Assembly (NCBI RefSeq): GCF_011764445.1 | Contig: NZ_BLPG01000002.1 | Location: forward strand, 620,001 to 684,000 | DNA: 64,000 bases | Origin: Phytohabitans rumicis | Lineage (GTDB): Bacteria > Actinomycetota > Actinomycetes > Mycobacteriales > Micromonosporaceae | Direction: 5' to 3' | Shown: piece after piece, positions 41,387 through 51,128 of the stretch | How positions within the stretch are numbered: position 1 is the first letter of the stretch | How the letters are laid out: each line of letters begins with the position of its first letter | Notes under the pieces: model-generated | Database searches by the model: none | The model's input: the letters and a program-made list of their open reading frames with translations, nothing else | Told to the model about the DNA's origin: nothing | Program-made: the position numbers and the translations under genes

Positions 41387-42087
41387 ACGGCGCTTCCCAG
41401 GTAGAGGTTGGCCAGTTCGTCGGCGATGTCGTCGGGCCCGCCGGCGGCGACGACCCGGCCGTGGACCAGCACGGCGGCGCGGTCGGCGACCGCGAGCGCG
41501 GCGTCGGCGAACTGCTCGACCACGAGCACGCTCACCCCGTCCGCGGCCAGCCCGGCGACCACCTCGTACAGCTCGCGCACGACCAGCGGGGCCAGGCCCA
41601 TGGACAGCTCGTCGATCAGCAGCACGGCCGGGTTGGTGGCGAGCGCCCGGGCCATCGCCAGCATCTGCTGCTCGCCGCCGGACAGCGAGCCGGCGAGTTG
41701 GCCGGCGCGCTCGGCCAGCCGGGGAAACCGGTCGAACGCGGTCGCGTACACGTGCGCCGCGCTCACCCCGGCGTAGGAGGCGAGGCGCAGGTTCTCCCGC
41801 ACGGTGAGGTTGGGGAAGACCGAGCGGCCCTCCGGGATGGTGCACAGCCCGGCCCGGGCCAGCGCGTCGGGTGCGGCGCCGTTCACGTGCGCCCCGCCCA
41901 CGTGTACGTGGCCGGCGGTGGCCCGCACCTGTCCACTGGCGACCTTCAGCAGGGTGGTCTTGCCCGCGCCGTTCGGGCCGAGCAGCGCCATCACCGCGCC
42001 CCGGGGCAGCGTGAGGTCGACGCCGTGCAGCACCTCGATCCGGCCGTACCCGGCCGTGACGCCGACCAGCTCCAGGATGGGCGTCAT
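41383..42087 (-). CDS. livF: Branched-chain amino acid type ABC transporter ATP-binding protein LivF
   Basis: 234 aa, normal for LivF. Walker A GPNGAGKT (37-44), signature SLSGGEQQMLAMARAL, Walker B AVLLIDELSMGLAP with the LivF-type ELSMGL, and switch His region. One of two ATPases powering the LivHM-type permease. 4-bp overlaps on both sides. Confidence 0.9.
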   Translation of the reverse strand: MTPILELVGVTAGYGRIEVLHGVDLTLPRGAVMALLGPNGAGKTTLLKVASGQVRATAGHVHVGGAHVNGAAPDALARAGLCTIPEGRSVFPNLTVRENLRLASYAGVSAAHVYATAFDRFPRLAERAGQLAGSLSGGEQQMLAMARALATNPAVLLIDELSMGLAPLVVRELYEVVAGLAADGVSVLVVEQFADAALAVADRAAVLVHGRVVAAGGPDDIADELANLYLGSAV

Positions 42088-42821
42088 TCGGCCCCGCCCA
42101 GGTACGCCCGCTGCACGTCCGTGTCGGCGCGGACCTCCGCGGGGGTGCCGGACGCGATGACCGCGCCGAAGTTGAGCACGGTGACCCGGTCGCAGACCCG
42201 CATGATGAGGTCCATGTCGTGCTCGACGATGAGCACCGCCTTCCCCTCCCCGGCCAGCTCCCGCAGCAGCTCGCCGAACGCCTCGGTCTCGGCCGTGCTC
42301 AACCCGGACGACGGCTCGTCCAGCAGCAGCAGGCGCGGGTCGAGGGCGAGCGCGCGGGCCAGCTCCAGCAGCCGGGCGATGCCGGTGGGCACGGTGTCGG
42401 CCGGCCGGTGCGCGTACCGGTCCAGGCCCACCCGCGCGATCAGCCGCTCGGCCACCTGCGCCGGCGACTGCTGGTGCCGCCGGCGGCGCCGCCCGTGCCG
42501 GTGGTGGATCTCCGCCGCCACGAGCACGTTCTCCCGGACCGACAGCGACCCGAACGCCTCCAGCCGCTGGAACGTGCGGGCGATGCCGCGCCGGGCCCGC
42601 TCGTGCGTGGCGCGCCGGGTGATGTCCTCGCCGGCGAACCGGACCGCGCCGCGGGTCGGCCGCTGCAGCCCGGTGATCACGTTGAACAGCGTGGTCTTGC
42701 CGGCGCCGTTGGGCCCGATCAGCCCGGTCACCTGGCCGGCCGCGGCGTCCACCGTGGCGGCGCGTACCGCGGTCACGCCGCCGAACCGCACGGTCACGTC
42801 GGCCGCCTCCAGCAGCGTCAT
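42084..42821 (-). CDS. livG: Branched-chain amino acid type ABC transporter ATP-binding protein LivG
   Basis: 245 aa. Walker A GPNGAGKT (36-43), Walker B LLLLDEPSSGLS and the LivG-type GEDITRRATHERARRGIART and VEHDMDLIM are present. The signature is divergent (VPTGIARLLELARAL instead of the usual YGxQRxLEIARAL), which may be a group feature. An insert HHRHGRRRRRHQQS is strongly basic. Start at 42821 overlaps the permease stop by 4 bp. Confidence 0.9.
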   Translation of the reverse strand: MTLLEAADVTVRFGGVTAVRAATVDAAAGQVTGLIGPNGAGKTTLFNVITGLQRPTRGAVRFAGEDITRRATHERARRGIARTFQRLEAFGSLSVRENVLVAAEIHHRHGRRRRRHQQSPAQVAERLIARVGLDRYAHRPADTVPTGIARLLELARALALDPRLLLLDEPSSGLSTAETEAFGELLRELAGEGKAVLIVEHDMDLIMRVCDRVTVLNFGAVIASGTPAEVRADTDVQRAYLGGAE

Positions 42822-44697
42822 GGTCGGGCTCCCGCGTTGGAGGGGCGCAGCGCGGGCTGGATGTCCCGCGAGCGCCAGCGGCCCAGCCTGAACAGGTGGC
42901 TGACCACGCCGTTCGGGTCCCGGCCGAGGCCGACCGAGGCGATGCCGACGCACAGGTAGACCAGCCCGCCCAGCGCCGGGAACTCGCTGGCCAGCACCGG
43001 CAGCAGCATCAGCGCCATCCCGCCCAGCGCCGCGCCGGAAACCGAGGTGACGCCGGCGACCACCGCGAGCAGCAACAGCGGCAGGCTGTTGAAGAGCTGG
43101 AAGTCGGTCGCCGCGACGGTCTGCCGCAGGCCGCCGTAGAGCCCGCCGGCGAAGCCGGCGATGCCCGCGGAGAGCGCGAACAGGCGCACCCGGGTCCACC
43201 GCATATTCAGGCCGAGGGTGGCGCAGCCGGCCGGGCTGTCGCGCATGGCGAGCAGGATCCGGCCGTACGCGCTGCGCCGCAACGCCAGCACGCCCAGCCC
43301 GACCAGGACGAACGCGGCTGCGCAGACCACCAGGTAGGCGCGCTCGCCGCGCAGGTCGAGGCCCGGCAAACCCAGCCGGGGTACGGAGCGGCTGCCGTTG
43401 AAGCCGAACGCGAAGCTGGACTGCAAGACGAGCTTGTCCATCAGCAGCCCGAACGCCAATGTGGACAGTGCGAGGTAGAGCCCGCGCAGGCGCAGCGCGG
43501 GCAGCGCCACCAGCGCGCCGACCACCGCCGCCACACCGGCCGCCGCCAGCAGGCCGAGCGGCGACGGGGTGCCCAGCCGCGCCACGGTGACCGCGCCGAC
43601 GCCGACGAAGGTCAGCTGGGTGAGCGAGACGAAGCCGCCGTACCCGGTCAGCGGCACCAGCGACAGCAGCACGATGCCGTACACGAACCCGAGCGCCAGC
43701 CGGTCGCTCTGCGCGGCCGGGACGGCGAGCGAGGCGGCCGCGGCCGCGGCGACCACCGCCGCCCCGATGGCGGCGGCCCGCCGGGCGCCCGGCACCGGCA
43801 CCCCCGCGACTCCCGTGATCTGGCCGACCCGCAGTGGCGCCTGCGGCGACAGCAGCAGCGCGGCGAACAGGAACAGGGCCGGAATCGCCGCGCGCAGTCC
43901 ACTGAGGACCTCGGAGGGCGGCAGGTAGCCCACGGCGTACGACTGGGCCAGACCGAGCAGCAGCGCGCCTACGAACGTCCACGGCAGGCTGCGCAGCCGG
44001 CCCACCACGGCGGCGGCGTACGCGCTGATCACCAGCAGGGTGAGGTCGTAGTAGCTCAGGCCGACGACGGGCGTCAACAGGATGCCGGCGAGCGCCGCCA
44101 GCGCCGCGCCGATCGCCCAGCTCAGCGCGGAGATGAGCGAGGTGCGCCCGCCGTACAGGCGGAGCAGGTCGCGGTTGTCGACGGACGCGCGCATGGCCGC
44201 GCCGATCCGGGTGTAGGCGAGCAGTCCATAGAGGACACCGGCGGCGGCCACGGCCGCCGCGACCATCACCAGGTCGTGGAACGTGACGAACGCGCTGCCC
44301 ACCCGGAAGCCGCGCTGGCCGAAGAACGGCTCGACCGGCCGGGCGGTCGCCGGCCAGATCGCCTGCGCCGCACCGATCAGCATCACCAGCAGCCCCACGG
44401 TGACAACCAGCGCGGTGCCGTCGGGGCGCCGGCCAGGTGCCGCATCATCACCCGTTCCGCGAACGCGCCGAGCAGCGGCGCCGCGACGCCGACGACCACC
44501 AGCACGGCCAGCCAGACCGGCAGTCCACGCTGGACGGTCAGCTCCCAGCACAGGAACGCCATCACCATGCCGATCGCGCCGTGCGCCACGTTGAAGACGC
44601 GGGACGTGCTGTACGTGAGCACCAGGCCGCTGGCGGCGACCGCGTACCCGGCGCCGGTGACGAGGCCGAGCACGGTGAACGCCAGGAATCCCGTCAT
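42818..44697 (-). CDS. livHM: Fused LivH-LivM permease, interrupted by one frameshift
   Basis: ATG 44697 begins a LivH half (MTGFLAFTVLGLVTGAGYAV, STSRVFNVAHGAIGM). A C is missing from CCCC near 44423-44426 (minus strand) after RHLAGAP; adding it continues DGTALVVTVGLLVMLIG through the LivH end (about residue 290) and directly into a LivM half (GYGGFVSLTQLTFVGVGAV, LALSTLAFGLLMD). Restored length 626 aa. Both permease subunits in one chain occur in some actinobacterial Liv systems. The break is probably a data error. Confidence 0.8.
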
Positions 44698-46106
44698 GCG
44701 CCGACACCCGTGTTCATCAACTGCCCACAGCGGAACCCGGATCCGGGCGCCTCGCGGGACCACCGCCCGCCCTGGAGGCGGATGAACGCCCAGCACTTCG
44801 CGGTCCGCTTGCCGCCCACGTCCTGCGGCGAGAAGAGCCCGTTCGCGGTGTACGCGTGCACGCCCTTGACCGCGTCGAGCAGCGCCTTGCGGGTGAGGTT
44901 GGGGCCGATCTTCGCGGCCAACTCGACGAAGAGCTTGGCCGCGCCCCAGGCGAAGAAGCCGAAGTAGTCCGGCGCCGCGCCCGGCGCGACCCGGGCCAGC
45001 CAGGACCGGTAGAGCTTCATCTCGGCGTTCTTGCCGCCCTCTTCGAGCAGGGCGGTGTTGGTGAAGACCGCGACGCCGTCGGCCGCGTCGCCGGCCTGCT
45101 TGACGAAGTTGGCGTCGTACGCGACCGGGTCCATGACGAAGACGTCCGGCTTGAAGCCCTGCTGCTTCATCGCCTGCAGCAGCCGGGCCGCGTGCTGGTA
45201 CGAGCCCAGCCACTGCACGTATCGCACGCCGCGGTCCTTCATCTGCACCACGTACGGCGCGTAGTTGAAGTCGGCCACGTCGATCGCCTGCTCGTACACG
45301 AAGGAGAAGCCGCGGGAGGTGAACGCCTTGACGAAGCTCGCCTCGTTCTGCTTGGTGACCTCGGAGTTGAGGTAGAGGAAAGCGGCCTTGGACGCGGCGG
45401 CCGGGAACTTGCTCTTGAAGTGGTCGGCGACCGCGGTGGACTGGAAGTTGACCTTGTTGGAGTTGACCCCGTACGTGACCGCCACCTTCTGGCGCTGGGC
45501 GGTCGTGGTCACCGCCCGCAGGTCGGGGATGCCGCAGCCGCCGGCCGTCGCGGCGCCGCCCTGGTCGTACGCCGACATCGAGCCGACCAGCGCGAACGCC
45601 TGGGAGCACGCCTGCGCGGTGCCCTCCTGGTCGCCCCGGGAGTCGGTGCGCGAGTCCAGCGCCATCAGCTCGAGGGTGCGCCCGCAGACCCCGCCGGTGC
45701 TGTTGACGTAGCCGACGTACGCCTTGACCGCCTGCTGCGCCGACTCGAACAGGCCCTGCACCGGGCCGCTGACGTCGGAGACGTTCGCAATCTTGATCTT
45801 GTTGGCCGTGACGCCCGGCGCGGTCGCGCCGCCGGTGCCCTGGCACTTGACCGGGGCGCCGCCGCCCCCTGGGCCGGCGCCCGGAGCGCCGGCCGGGCCA
45901 CCGCCACCGGACGCGGGTCCATCGCCGGTGCCGGACCCGGCCACCGCGCCGCCGCCGTCACTCCCGGCACCCGACGCGGCGCCGTCACCGCCGCCGCCGG
46001 GCGCGCCGAGCACGTCGGCGCGCTGCTCCGGGGTCAGGGCGGACCCGCACCCCGGCAGCACGAGGCACAGCACAATAGCCATAAATACGCACGATCCTGG
46101 TCGCAC
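44694..46106 (-). CDS. livJ: ABC transporter substrate-binding lipoprotein, LivJ-like
   Basis: 470 aa. A lipoprotein signal (VFMAIVLCLVLPGC) is followed by a Gly/Ala/Ser-rich spacer of about 70 residues and a type I periplasmic binding fold (KIKIANVSDVSGPVQGLFES to the end). The many hydrophobic pocket residues and KstR-like boxes in its promoter suggest a lipid or steroid-type ligand rather than leucine; this is inference. GTG 46106 is used to include an Arg in the signal; ATG 46082 is an alternative because the first box lies only 8 bp before the GTG. Confidence 0.85.
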   Translation of the reverse strand: MRPGSCVFMAIVLCLVLPGCGSALTPEQRADVLGAPGGGGDGAASGAGSDGGGAVAGSGTGDGPASGGGGPAGAPGAGPGGGGAPVKCQGTGGATAPGVTANKIKIANVSDVSGPVQGLFESAQQAVKAYVGYVNSTGGVCGRTLELMALDSRTDSRGDQEGTAQACSQAFALVGSMSAYDQGGAATAGGCGIPDLRAVTTTAQRQKVAVTYGVNSNKVNFQSTAVADHFKSKFPAAASKAAFLYLNSEVTKQNEASFVKAFTSRGFSFVYEQAIDVADFNYAPYVVQMKDRGVRYVQWLGSYQHAARLLQAMKQQGFKPDVFVMDPVAYDANFVKQAGDAADGVAVFTNTALLEEGGKNAEMKLYRSWLARVAPGAAPDYFGFFAWGAAKLFVELAAKIGPNLTRKALLDAVKGVHAYTANGLFSPQDVGGKRTAKCWAFIRLQGGRWSREAPGSGFRCGQLMNTGVGA

Positions 46107-46114
46107 TAGGACAG

Positions 46115-46185
46115 TAGAACAGGTTCTAAGAGCTAGAACAAGGGCTGAAGTGCGCCTTACTTAATGATCTAGAAACACGTTCTAG
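46115..46185. promoter_or_regulatory. Two KstR-like palindromic boxes
   Basis: TAGAACAGGTTCTA (46115-46128) fits TNNAACNNGTTNNA exactly and is a perfect palindrome around its central AG. CTAGAAACACGTTCTAG (46169-46185) contains AGAAACACGTTCTA with one mismatch to the motif. A half site TAGAACAAGG lies between them at about 46134. They separate the ABC operon from the divergent 46267 gene and could control both. Confidence 0.65.
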
Positions 46186-46266
46186 CTGCGCCTACGTCGC
46201 CGCCATCTATCTATCGCCGGCGCGGGCCGGAACGTTACCGACGACTTCGCGGATAAGGTGGCGCCC

Positions 46267-46854
46267 ATGTTCGCGCAAGCCCTGAGGGACCTGCTGGCGG
46301 CGCTCGGCGAGCAGAGCCCGCCGCCGGACTGGCCCGGCGACCTGCGCGCCGCCGCGCGGCACGCCCTGCGCGGCCGGCCGGCGCGGGACGAGTGGTTCGC
46401 GCCCCTGGTGCGGGCCGCCGTCTACGACCCGAACCCGAGCTACAACCGCCGGCTGATCGAGCCGGCGCTGAAGGCGTTCGGCCGCCGCCGAGTGCAGGCC
46501 GCGGTGCTCGACTATCTCCGCACCGGCACCAACGCGGAACGCGCCGGCGCGGCCCGCGCCTGGTATTGGACGCAGGCGCCGCTGACCTACATCGGCAGGT
46601 CGCCCACGCCGACACCGGAGAGCCAAGCCGAGTACGACGCGGTCGCCGGCCTGCGGCAGCAGTGGCGCGACGCGGCGCTGCACCTGTTCGTCAGCACCGA
46701 CGACCTCGGCCTGCGGCGGCAACTGTTGCCCGGACTGGACCTGCGCACGGCGCACTACCCCGCGGAACTGCGCGAGACGGTGGCGCAGGCGATCCACATC
46801 GCCCGGACCCACCCGGACGAGTACCTGCGCCACCGCGTCGAACAGCAAATCTAA
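46267..46854 (+). CDS. Hypothetical helical protein
   Basis: 195 aa from ATG 46267, with GGATAAGG 9 nt upstream (a GTG at 46258 is closer to the site and less likely). The sequence is helical and Arg/Ala-rich, HEAT-like in pattern (WFAPLVRAAVYDPNPSYNRR, ALKAFGRRRVQAAVLDYLR). No signal or membrane segment and no recognised domain. It is divergent from the ABC operon and may share its KstR-like boxes. Confidence 0.6.
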   Translation: MFAQALRDLLAALGEQSPPPDWPGDLRAAARHALRGRPARDEWFAPLVRAAVYDPNPSYNRRLIEPALKAFGRRRVQAAVLDYLRTGTNAERAGAARAWYWTQAPLTYIGRSPTPTPESQAEYDAVAGLRQQWRDAALHLFVSTDDLGLRRQLLPGLDLRTAHYPAELRETVAQAIHIARTHPDEYLRHRVEQQI

Positions 46855-46875
46855 GTAGCGGATCTGAGCATCGAC

Positions 46876-48321
46876 TCAGCCGGCCGGCAATATCCGCGCG
46901 ATCTTGATCGACGTGCCGCTGCCGGCCGCCGGATAGGCGACGCTCCCATCGGGGTACGCCTTGAACGCCTGGTAGCTGTGGTCCCGCACGCCGATCGTGA
47001 ACTTGCTCCCCACCGTCTTGCCGGTGCCGGAGTCGTACACCTGGGCGGCCATCGACGAGCCCGACTCCCACGCCAGCAGCATCCGGCCGGTCCCGTAGCT
47101 GACCAGGTGCGGATGGCTCGACTTGGCCGCGGTCTTGACGGTGGAGTCGGACGCCCCGGTGGTGAAGTGCTCCAGGCGTACCTGGCCACCCTGGCTCCAC
47201 GCGGTCCAGTAGCCCTTGGACTTGGCCAGCACGAGGTCGCCGCCGAAGAGCGTGCCGTCACAGGTGCCCGCGGCCACGCCGCGGTACGGGTTGGGCCGCG
47301 CGATCCGGCACGCGTTGTCCGTGGCGCAGACCATCACGTAGTGGCTGGTCCGCGGATCCCACACCACGCGCGACGTCCAGCTGTGACTGCACCCCACCTC
47401 GAAGCTGTCCCGGTGGTTCGAGGCCAGCGACCCGTTCGCGTTGACCACCTGCATCCGGTCGCCCTCGTGGATGTCGACGCAGTTGCCGTTCTTGACGGTG
47501 ATCGCCACACCGAAGTACGCCGCGTAGCTCTTGCCGTCCGAGGCGAGCCTGCCGTGGTGCTGGTACCACCAGATGAACCGGGCCCCGTCGTCGTACCCCT
47601 GCCGGCTGCCGCTCAGGTTGGTGACCTGCCGCTCCCACACCTGCTTGCCGGAGTTGTCGAACCGGATCATGTGCATCGTGTTGCACGGGCTGGACGAGCC
47701 GCCGCACAGCGGCCCGGTGCCGCAGGTGCCCTTGCGGGTCAGCAGCACGACGCCGCCGTTGGCGTCCGCCTGCACGTCCTGCAGGTCGATGCCGACGAAG
47801 CTGGTGGGCGTGCCGACCAGCTTGTCGTTGCAGTCCAGCTTGCCCAGGTACACCCGGCCGTTGGTGCCCAGCCACGCCAGCCAGGAGCCGCCGGCCGGCC
47901 GGGACGCGATCGCCATCGGCAGCGGGTCGGTGTCCCCCTCCGACCCGTAGCCGGTCACCTTCACCCCCACCTTGACCTCGGTGACCTTCACCGCCGCGGC
48001 CGCGCCGACCGTCCGCCCGCACGGTCCCTCCGGCTTGGCCGCCGGCACGCTCGCGCTGGCCGTCGCGGTCGGGATGGGCGTCGCGGCGGCGGTCGCCAGC
48101 GTGCCACCCGGGGTGGGCGAGCCGCTGACCTCGGCGGCCGCGGGCGAGGTGGACCCGGACTCGCCGCCGGCCTTCTCGTCCGGGGCGACCGCGGAGAGAG
48201 CCGCCGCGGCGCCCAGGACCGTGGCGGCGGCGAGGCCGACCACGGCCGCGATCACGACCCGCCGCCGCGTCGGCACACGCCGTCTACGGCGGCCGGGTGG
48301 ATTCTCCGGCGTTTCACTCAT
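46876..48321 (-). CDS. Secreted or membrane-anchored beta-propeller-like protein
   Basis: 481 aa. A very basic N terminus (GRRRRRVPTRRR) precedes one transmembrane helix (about 22-46), then a Ser/Thr/Pro/Ala stalk to residue ~100. The extracellular part is rich in Trp, Gly and repeated beta-blade-like segments (GGSWLAWLGTNGRVYLG, NGGVVLLTRKG, GYWTAWSQGGQVRLEHF, GRMLLAWESGSS) with paired Cys, suggesting a propeller. Catalytic residues not recognised. The upstream 40 bp are unusually AT-rich. Confidence 0.65.
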   Translation of the reverse strand: MSETPENPPGRRRRRVPTRRRVVIAAVVGLAAATVLGAAAALSAVAPDEKAGGESGSTSPAAAEVSGSPTPGGTLATAAATPIPTATASASVPAAKPEGPCGRTVGAAAAVKVTEVKVGVKVTGYGSEGDTDPLPMAIASRPAGGSWLAWLGTNGRVYLGKLDCNDKLVGTPTSFVGIDLQDVQADANGGVVLLTRKGTCGTGPLCGGSSSPCNTMHMIRFDNSGKQVWERQVTNLSGSRQGYDDGARFIWWYQHHGRLASDGKSYAAYFGVAITVKNGNCVDIHEGDRMQVVNANGSLASNHRDSFEVGCSHSWTSRVVWDPRTSHYVMVCATDNACRIARPNPYRGVAAGTCDGTLFGGDLVLAKSKGYWTAWSQGGQVRLEHFTTGASDSTVKTAAKSSHPHLVSYGTGRMLLAWESGSSMAAQVYDSGTGKTVGSKFTIGVRDHSYQAFKAYPDGSVAYPAAGSGTSIKIARILPAG

Positions 48322-48498
48322 GTCAATGTCCTTCGCATTAAATTGTCTTTATGAGCGACTTAATTTGTCCTTACGAGCGCGAATTGAATTCACACCCGGA
48401 AAGACTTTACCTATCGCTCTCGCGCTTTTGTCGACTGGGTAACCGAGCGCCGGCCTCCGCCGACCTCTTGGCCGTGTCCTGGCCGTGTCCTGGCCGTG

Positions 48499-48597
48499 TC
48501 GATCAAGGACTTCCGCGTCGATCAAGGGCAAACGGCCGTGCTTCGATCTCTAAACCACGACCATATGCCCTTGATCGACGCGGAAGTCCTTGATCGA
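48499..48597. repeat. Extended palindromic repeat, copy 4
   Basis: Arms of 42 bp (48499-48540 and 48556-48597) around the conserved 15-nt loop CTTCGATCTCTAAAC, with few mismatches. It contains the family core CGATCAAGGGC twice per arm in related form (also CGATCAAGGACTTCCGCG). Longest hairpin in the window. Confidence 0.85.
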
Positions 48598-48678
48598 GAG
48601 GGCTCGGCGGTGCAGGCCCGTCCCGCCCGGTCCCGCCCGGTCCCCGGCCCAAAAGGGCCACCCTCTTGGGTGCCGCGA

Positions 48679-48734
48679 CGTGAGTAGGGCTCCCCTATGC
48701 CTGCCAGAGCGTGCATAGGGGAGCCCTACTCACG
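48679..48734. repeat. Perfect 22-bp hairpin
   Basis: Inverted repeat 48679-48700 / 48713-48734 (core GTGAGTAGGGCTCCCCTATG) with a 12-nt loop. Not related to the 65-bp family except for lying in the same gap. It may act as a terminator for the MFS gene on the minus strand. Confidence 0.8.
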
Positions 48735-48776
48735 CGAAACCAAGGCCGGCGCCGTGCCGTGGGGCGCCCGCCCACC

Positions 48777-48837
48777 CGTGAGTGGAACACCATTGCTGTC
48801 AAAGGGCGCCCATAACAGCCCTGGTGTTCCACTCACG
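48777..48837. repeat. Two-step hairpin beginning with CGTGAGT
   Basis: Outer arms CGTGAGTGGAACACCA (48777-48792) and its perfect complement at 48822-48837; inner arms GCTGT (48795-48799) and ACAGC (48815-48819). It shares the terminal CGTGAGT with the preceding hairpin. Confidence 0.75.
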
Positions 48838-48850
48838 TCGTCGCGATGCG

Positions 48851-48910
48851 CACGACCGTATGCCCTTGATCGACGGGGAAGCTCTCGATCGACGGGGAAG
48901 CCCTTGATCG
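48851..48910. repeat. Half copy of the palindromic repeat family
   Basis: CACGACCGTATGCCCTTGAT followed by CGACGGGGAAGCTCTCGATC and CGACGGGGAAGCCCTTGATCG: a right arm with a duplicated end and no left arm. The 48911-49003 remainder is GCCGGCC-type low complexity with no gene. Confidence 0.7.
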
Positions 48911-49003
48911 GCGCGGCCGAGCCGGCCGAGGCCCGCCGGGGCCCGCCGTAGCCCGCGAGCCGGCCAGCGCGGCCGGGCCGTGGAGGCGGCGGGGTGGCGG
49001 GGG

Positions 49004-51036
49004 CTATGCGGAGTGGACCGGGTCGCGTTCGTGGATGACCAGGCGGCGGGCGATGTTGTCCAGGGCCTGGTCGAGGCGGGCCCGGTCCGCCGGGTCGGTG
49101 ACGGACCAGTCGTCCAGTTGGCTGTCGAGCCAGCGCCGCCACGCCGAGTACAGCAGGCCGAGCTGGGCGCGCCCGTTCGGGGTGAGCTGGACCCGGTCGC
49201 CGTCGCGGGTGGCGTACCCGGCGGCGATGACCCCGGCGAACGTCGGCTCCAGCACGTCGGGGGCAGGTGGTGGGCGCGGGCGACGGCGCCGACGGTGGCC
49301 GGCACCTCGGCCCGCTCGCGCATGCGCAGCTGGTGCAGCGTCCACGCCTGGCCGGGGCTGAGCGCGGTACCCGCGTCGACGAAGATCTGGTGCCCGAACT
49401 CGGGGTCCCGCTGGGCGCGCCGCATCACCGCGCCGACCGCCCGTTCCAGTTGGGCCACGCGGTCCGCGGATTCCGGCGCGCCGAAGCCCTCGCCCAGGTC
49501 GGTGGCGGCGGCGCGGGCGGTGTCGCGCAACGGCACCTGCTTGAGGAACCAGGCGACGACGAAGCCGACCACCGCGACGGGTACGACCCAGCGGAACACG
49601 AAGGCGATCGTGTCCGCGTACGCCTGGACGATCGGCGCGGCGAGCTGGGCGGGCAGCGCGTTGAGCGCGGACGGGTTCTGCGCGACCTCGGCCGTCACGC
49701 CGGGTGCCTGGGCGAGCGCGGCGCGCAGGTTCGGCTCCAGCTCGTTGCCGTAGAGGGTGCCGAACACCGCCGTACCGAAGGAGCTGCCCAGCGTCCGGAA
49801 GAACGTCACGCCGGACGTGGCGGTGCCGAGCTGGGCGTACGGGACGGTGTTCTGCACGACGATGGTCAGCACCTGCATGGCCAGGCCGATGCCCGCGCCG
49901 AGCACCAGCATGTACAGCGACTCCAGCCACGCGCCGGTGTCGGTGTCCATGGTGGACATCAGGTACAGGCCGACGGCCATGACGGCCATGCCGGCGATCG
50001 GGAACGCCTTGTAGTACCCGGTGCGACTGACGACCGTGCCGGAGATCATCGAGGTGCCCAGCAGCCCGATCACCATCGGGACGGTGCGCAGCCCGGACTC
50101 GGTGGCGGACGCCCCGTCGACGAACTGGAGATACGTCGGCAGGTAGGTCATCGCGCCGAGCATCGCGAAGCCGACGATGAAGCTGAGCGTCCCGCAGACC
50201 ACGAACACCGGGTTGCGGAAGAGCGTCATCGGCAGCATCGGCTCCCGGGCCCGCAGCTCCACCAGCACGAACGCCGCCAGCAGCAGCACCGACACGGCGA
50301 ACAGTCCGAGGATGACGGGCGATCCCCACGCGTACTCGTTGCCGCCCCACTCCAAGGCCAGGATGAGGCCGGAGGCGCCGAGCGCGACGAGCGCGATGCC
50401 GGCGTAGTCGATGATGGGCCGCGTCGCGGCCCGGACCGACGGGATGGTGCGCGCCGCCATTGCGATCATGACAACCGCGATGGGTACGTTGACGTAGAAG
50501 CACCACCGCCAGCTCGCGTGGTCGGTGAAGAGCCCGCCCAGCGTCGGCCCGAGGACGGTGGTCACGCCGAACACGGCGCCCAGCGCGCCCTGGTACTTGC
50601 CGCGCTCGCGCAGCGGGATCGCGTCGGCGATCAGCGCCATCGCGGTGACCATCAACCCGCCCGCGCCCACGCCCTGGATGGCGCGCGCCACGATCAGCAT
50701 CAGCATGCTGCCTGAGACACCGGCCAGGGCGGAGCCGGCGATGAACACCACCGCGCTGATCTGGAACACCCGCTTGCGGCCGAACAGATCGCCGAACTTG
50801 CCGGCCAGCACCGTCGACACGGTCTCGGCCAGCAGGTACGAGGTGACCACCCACGACATGTGCCCGGCGCCGCCCAGGTCGGCGACGATCGTGGGCAGGG
50901 CCGTCGACACGATCGTCTGGTCCAGCGCGGCCAGCAGCATGCCGAGCACGATCGTCACGAACACGACGTTGGTCTGGCGGCGGCTCAGCTCCGGCGGCGC
51001 CGGGGCGCTCGGTTCGAGCGTGGCGGTGGTGCTCAT
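49004..51036 (-). CDS. MFS drug exporter (EmrB/QacA type) with C-terminal winged-helix-like tail, interrupted by one frameshift
   Basis: ATG 51036 (MSTTATLEPSAPAPPELSRR). Fourteen predicted transmembrane helices with motif A-type GKFGDLFGRKRVF and LGPTLGGLF. The last ~150 residues after the membrane part look like a winged-helix/MarR-type domain (LERAVGAVMRRAQ, LSPGQAWTLHQLRM, VIAAGYATRDGDRVQLTPNG). A C is missing from CCCCC at 49259-49263 (minus strand) after ARAHHLPP; restored length 677 aa. Exports drugs or metabolites by proton antiport; substrate unknown. Confidence 0.8.
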
Positions 51037-51128
51037 GGTGTAGATCTTCGTACCAGTACGCCCGCTATGCGGGGTTATTCGCCAAGGACGCACCCTCGAC
51101 ACCTCGACCTATGGGTCATCATCAATGC

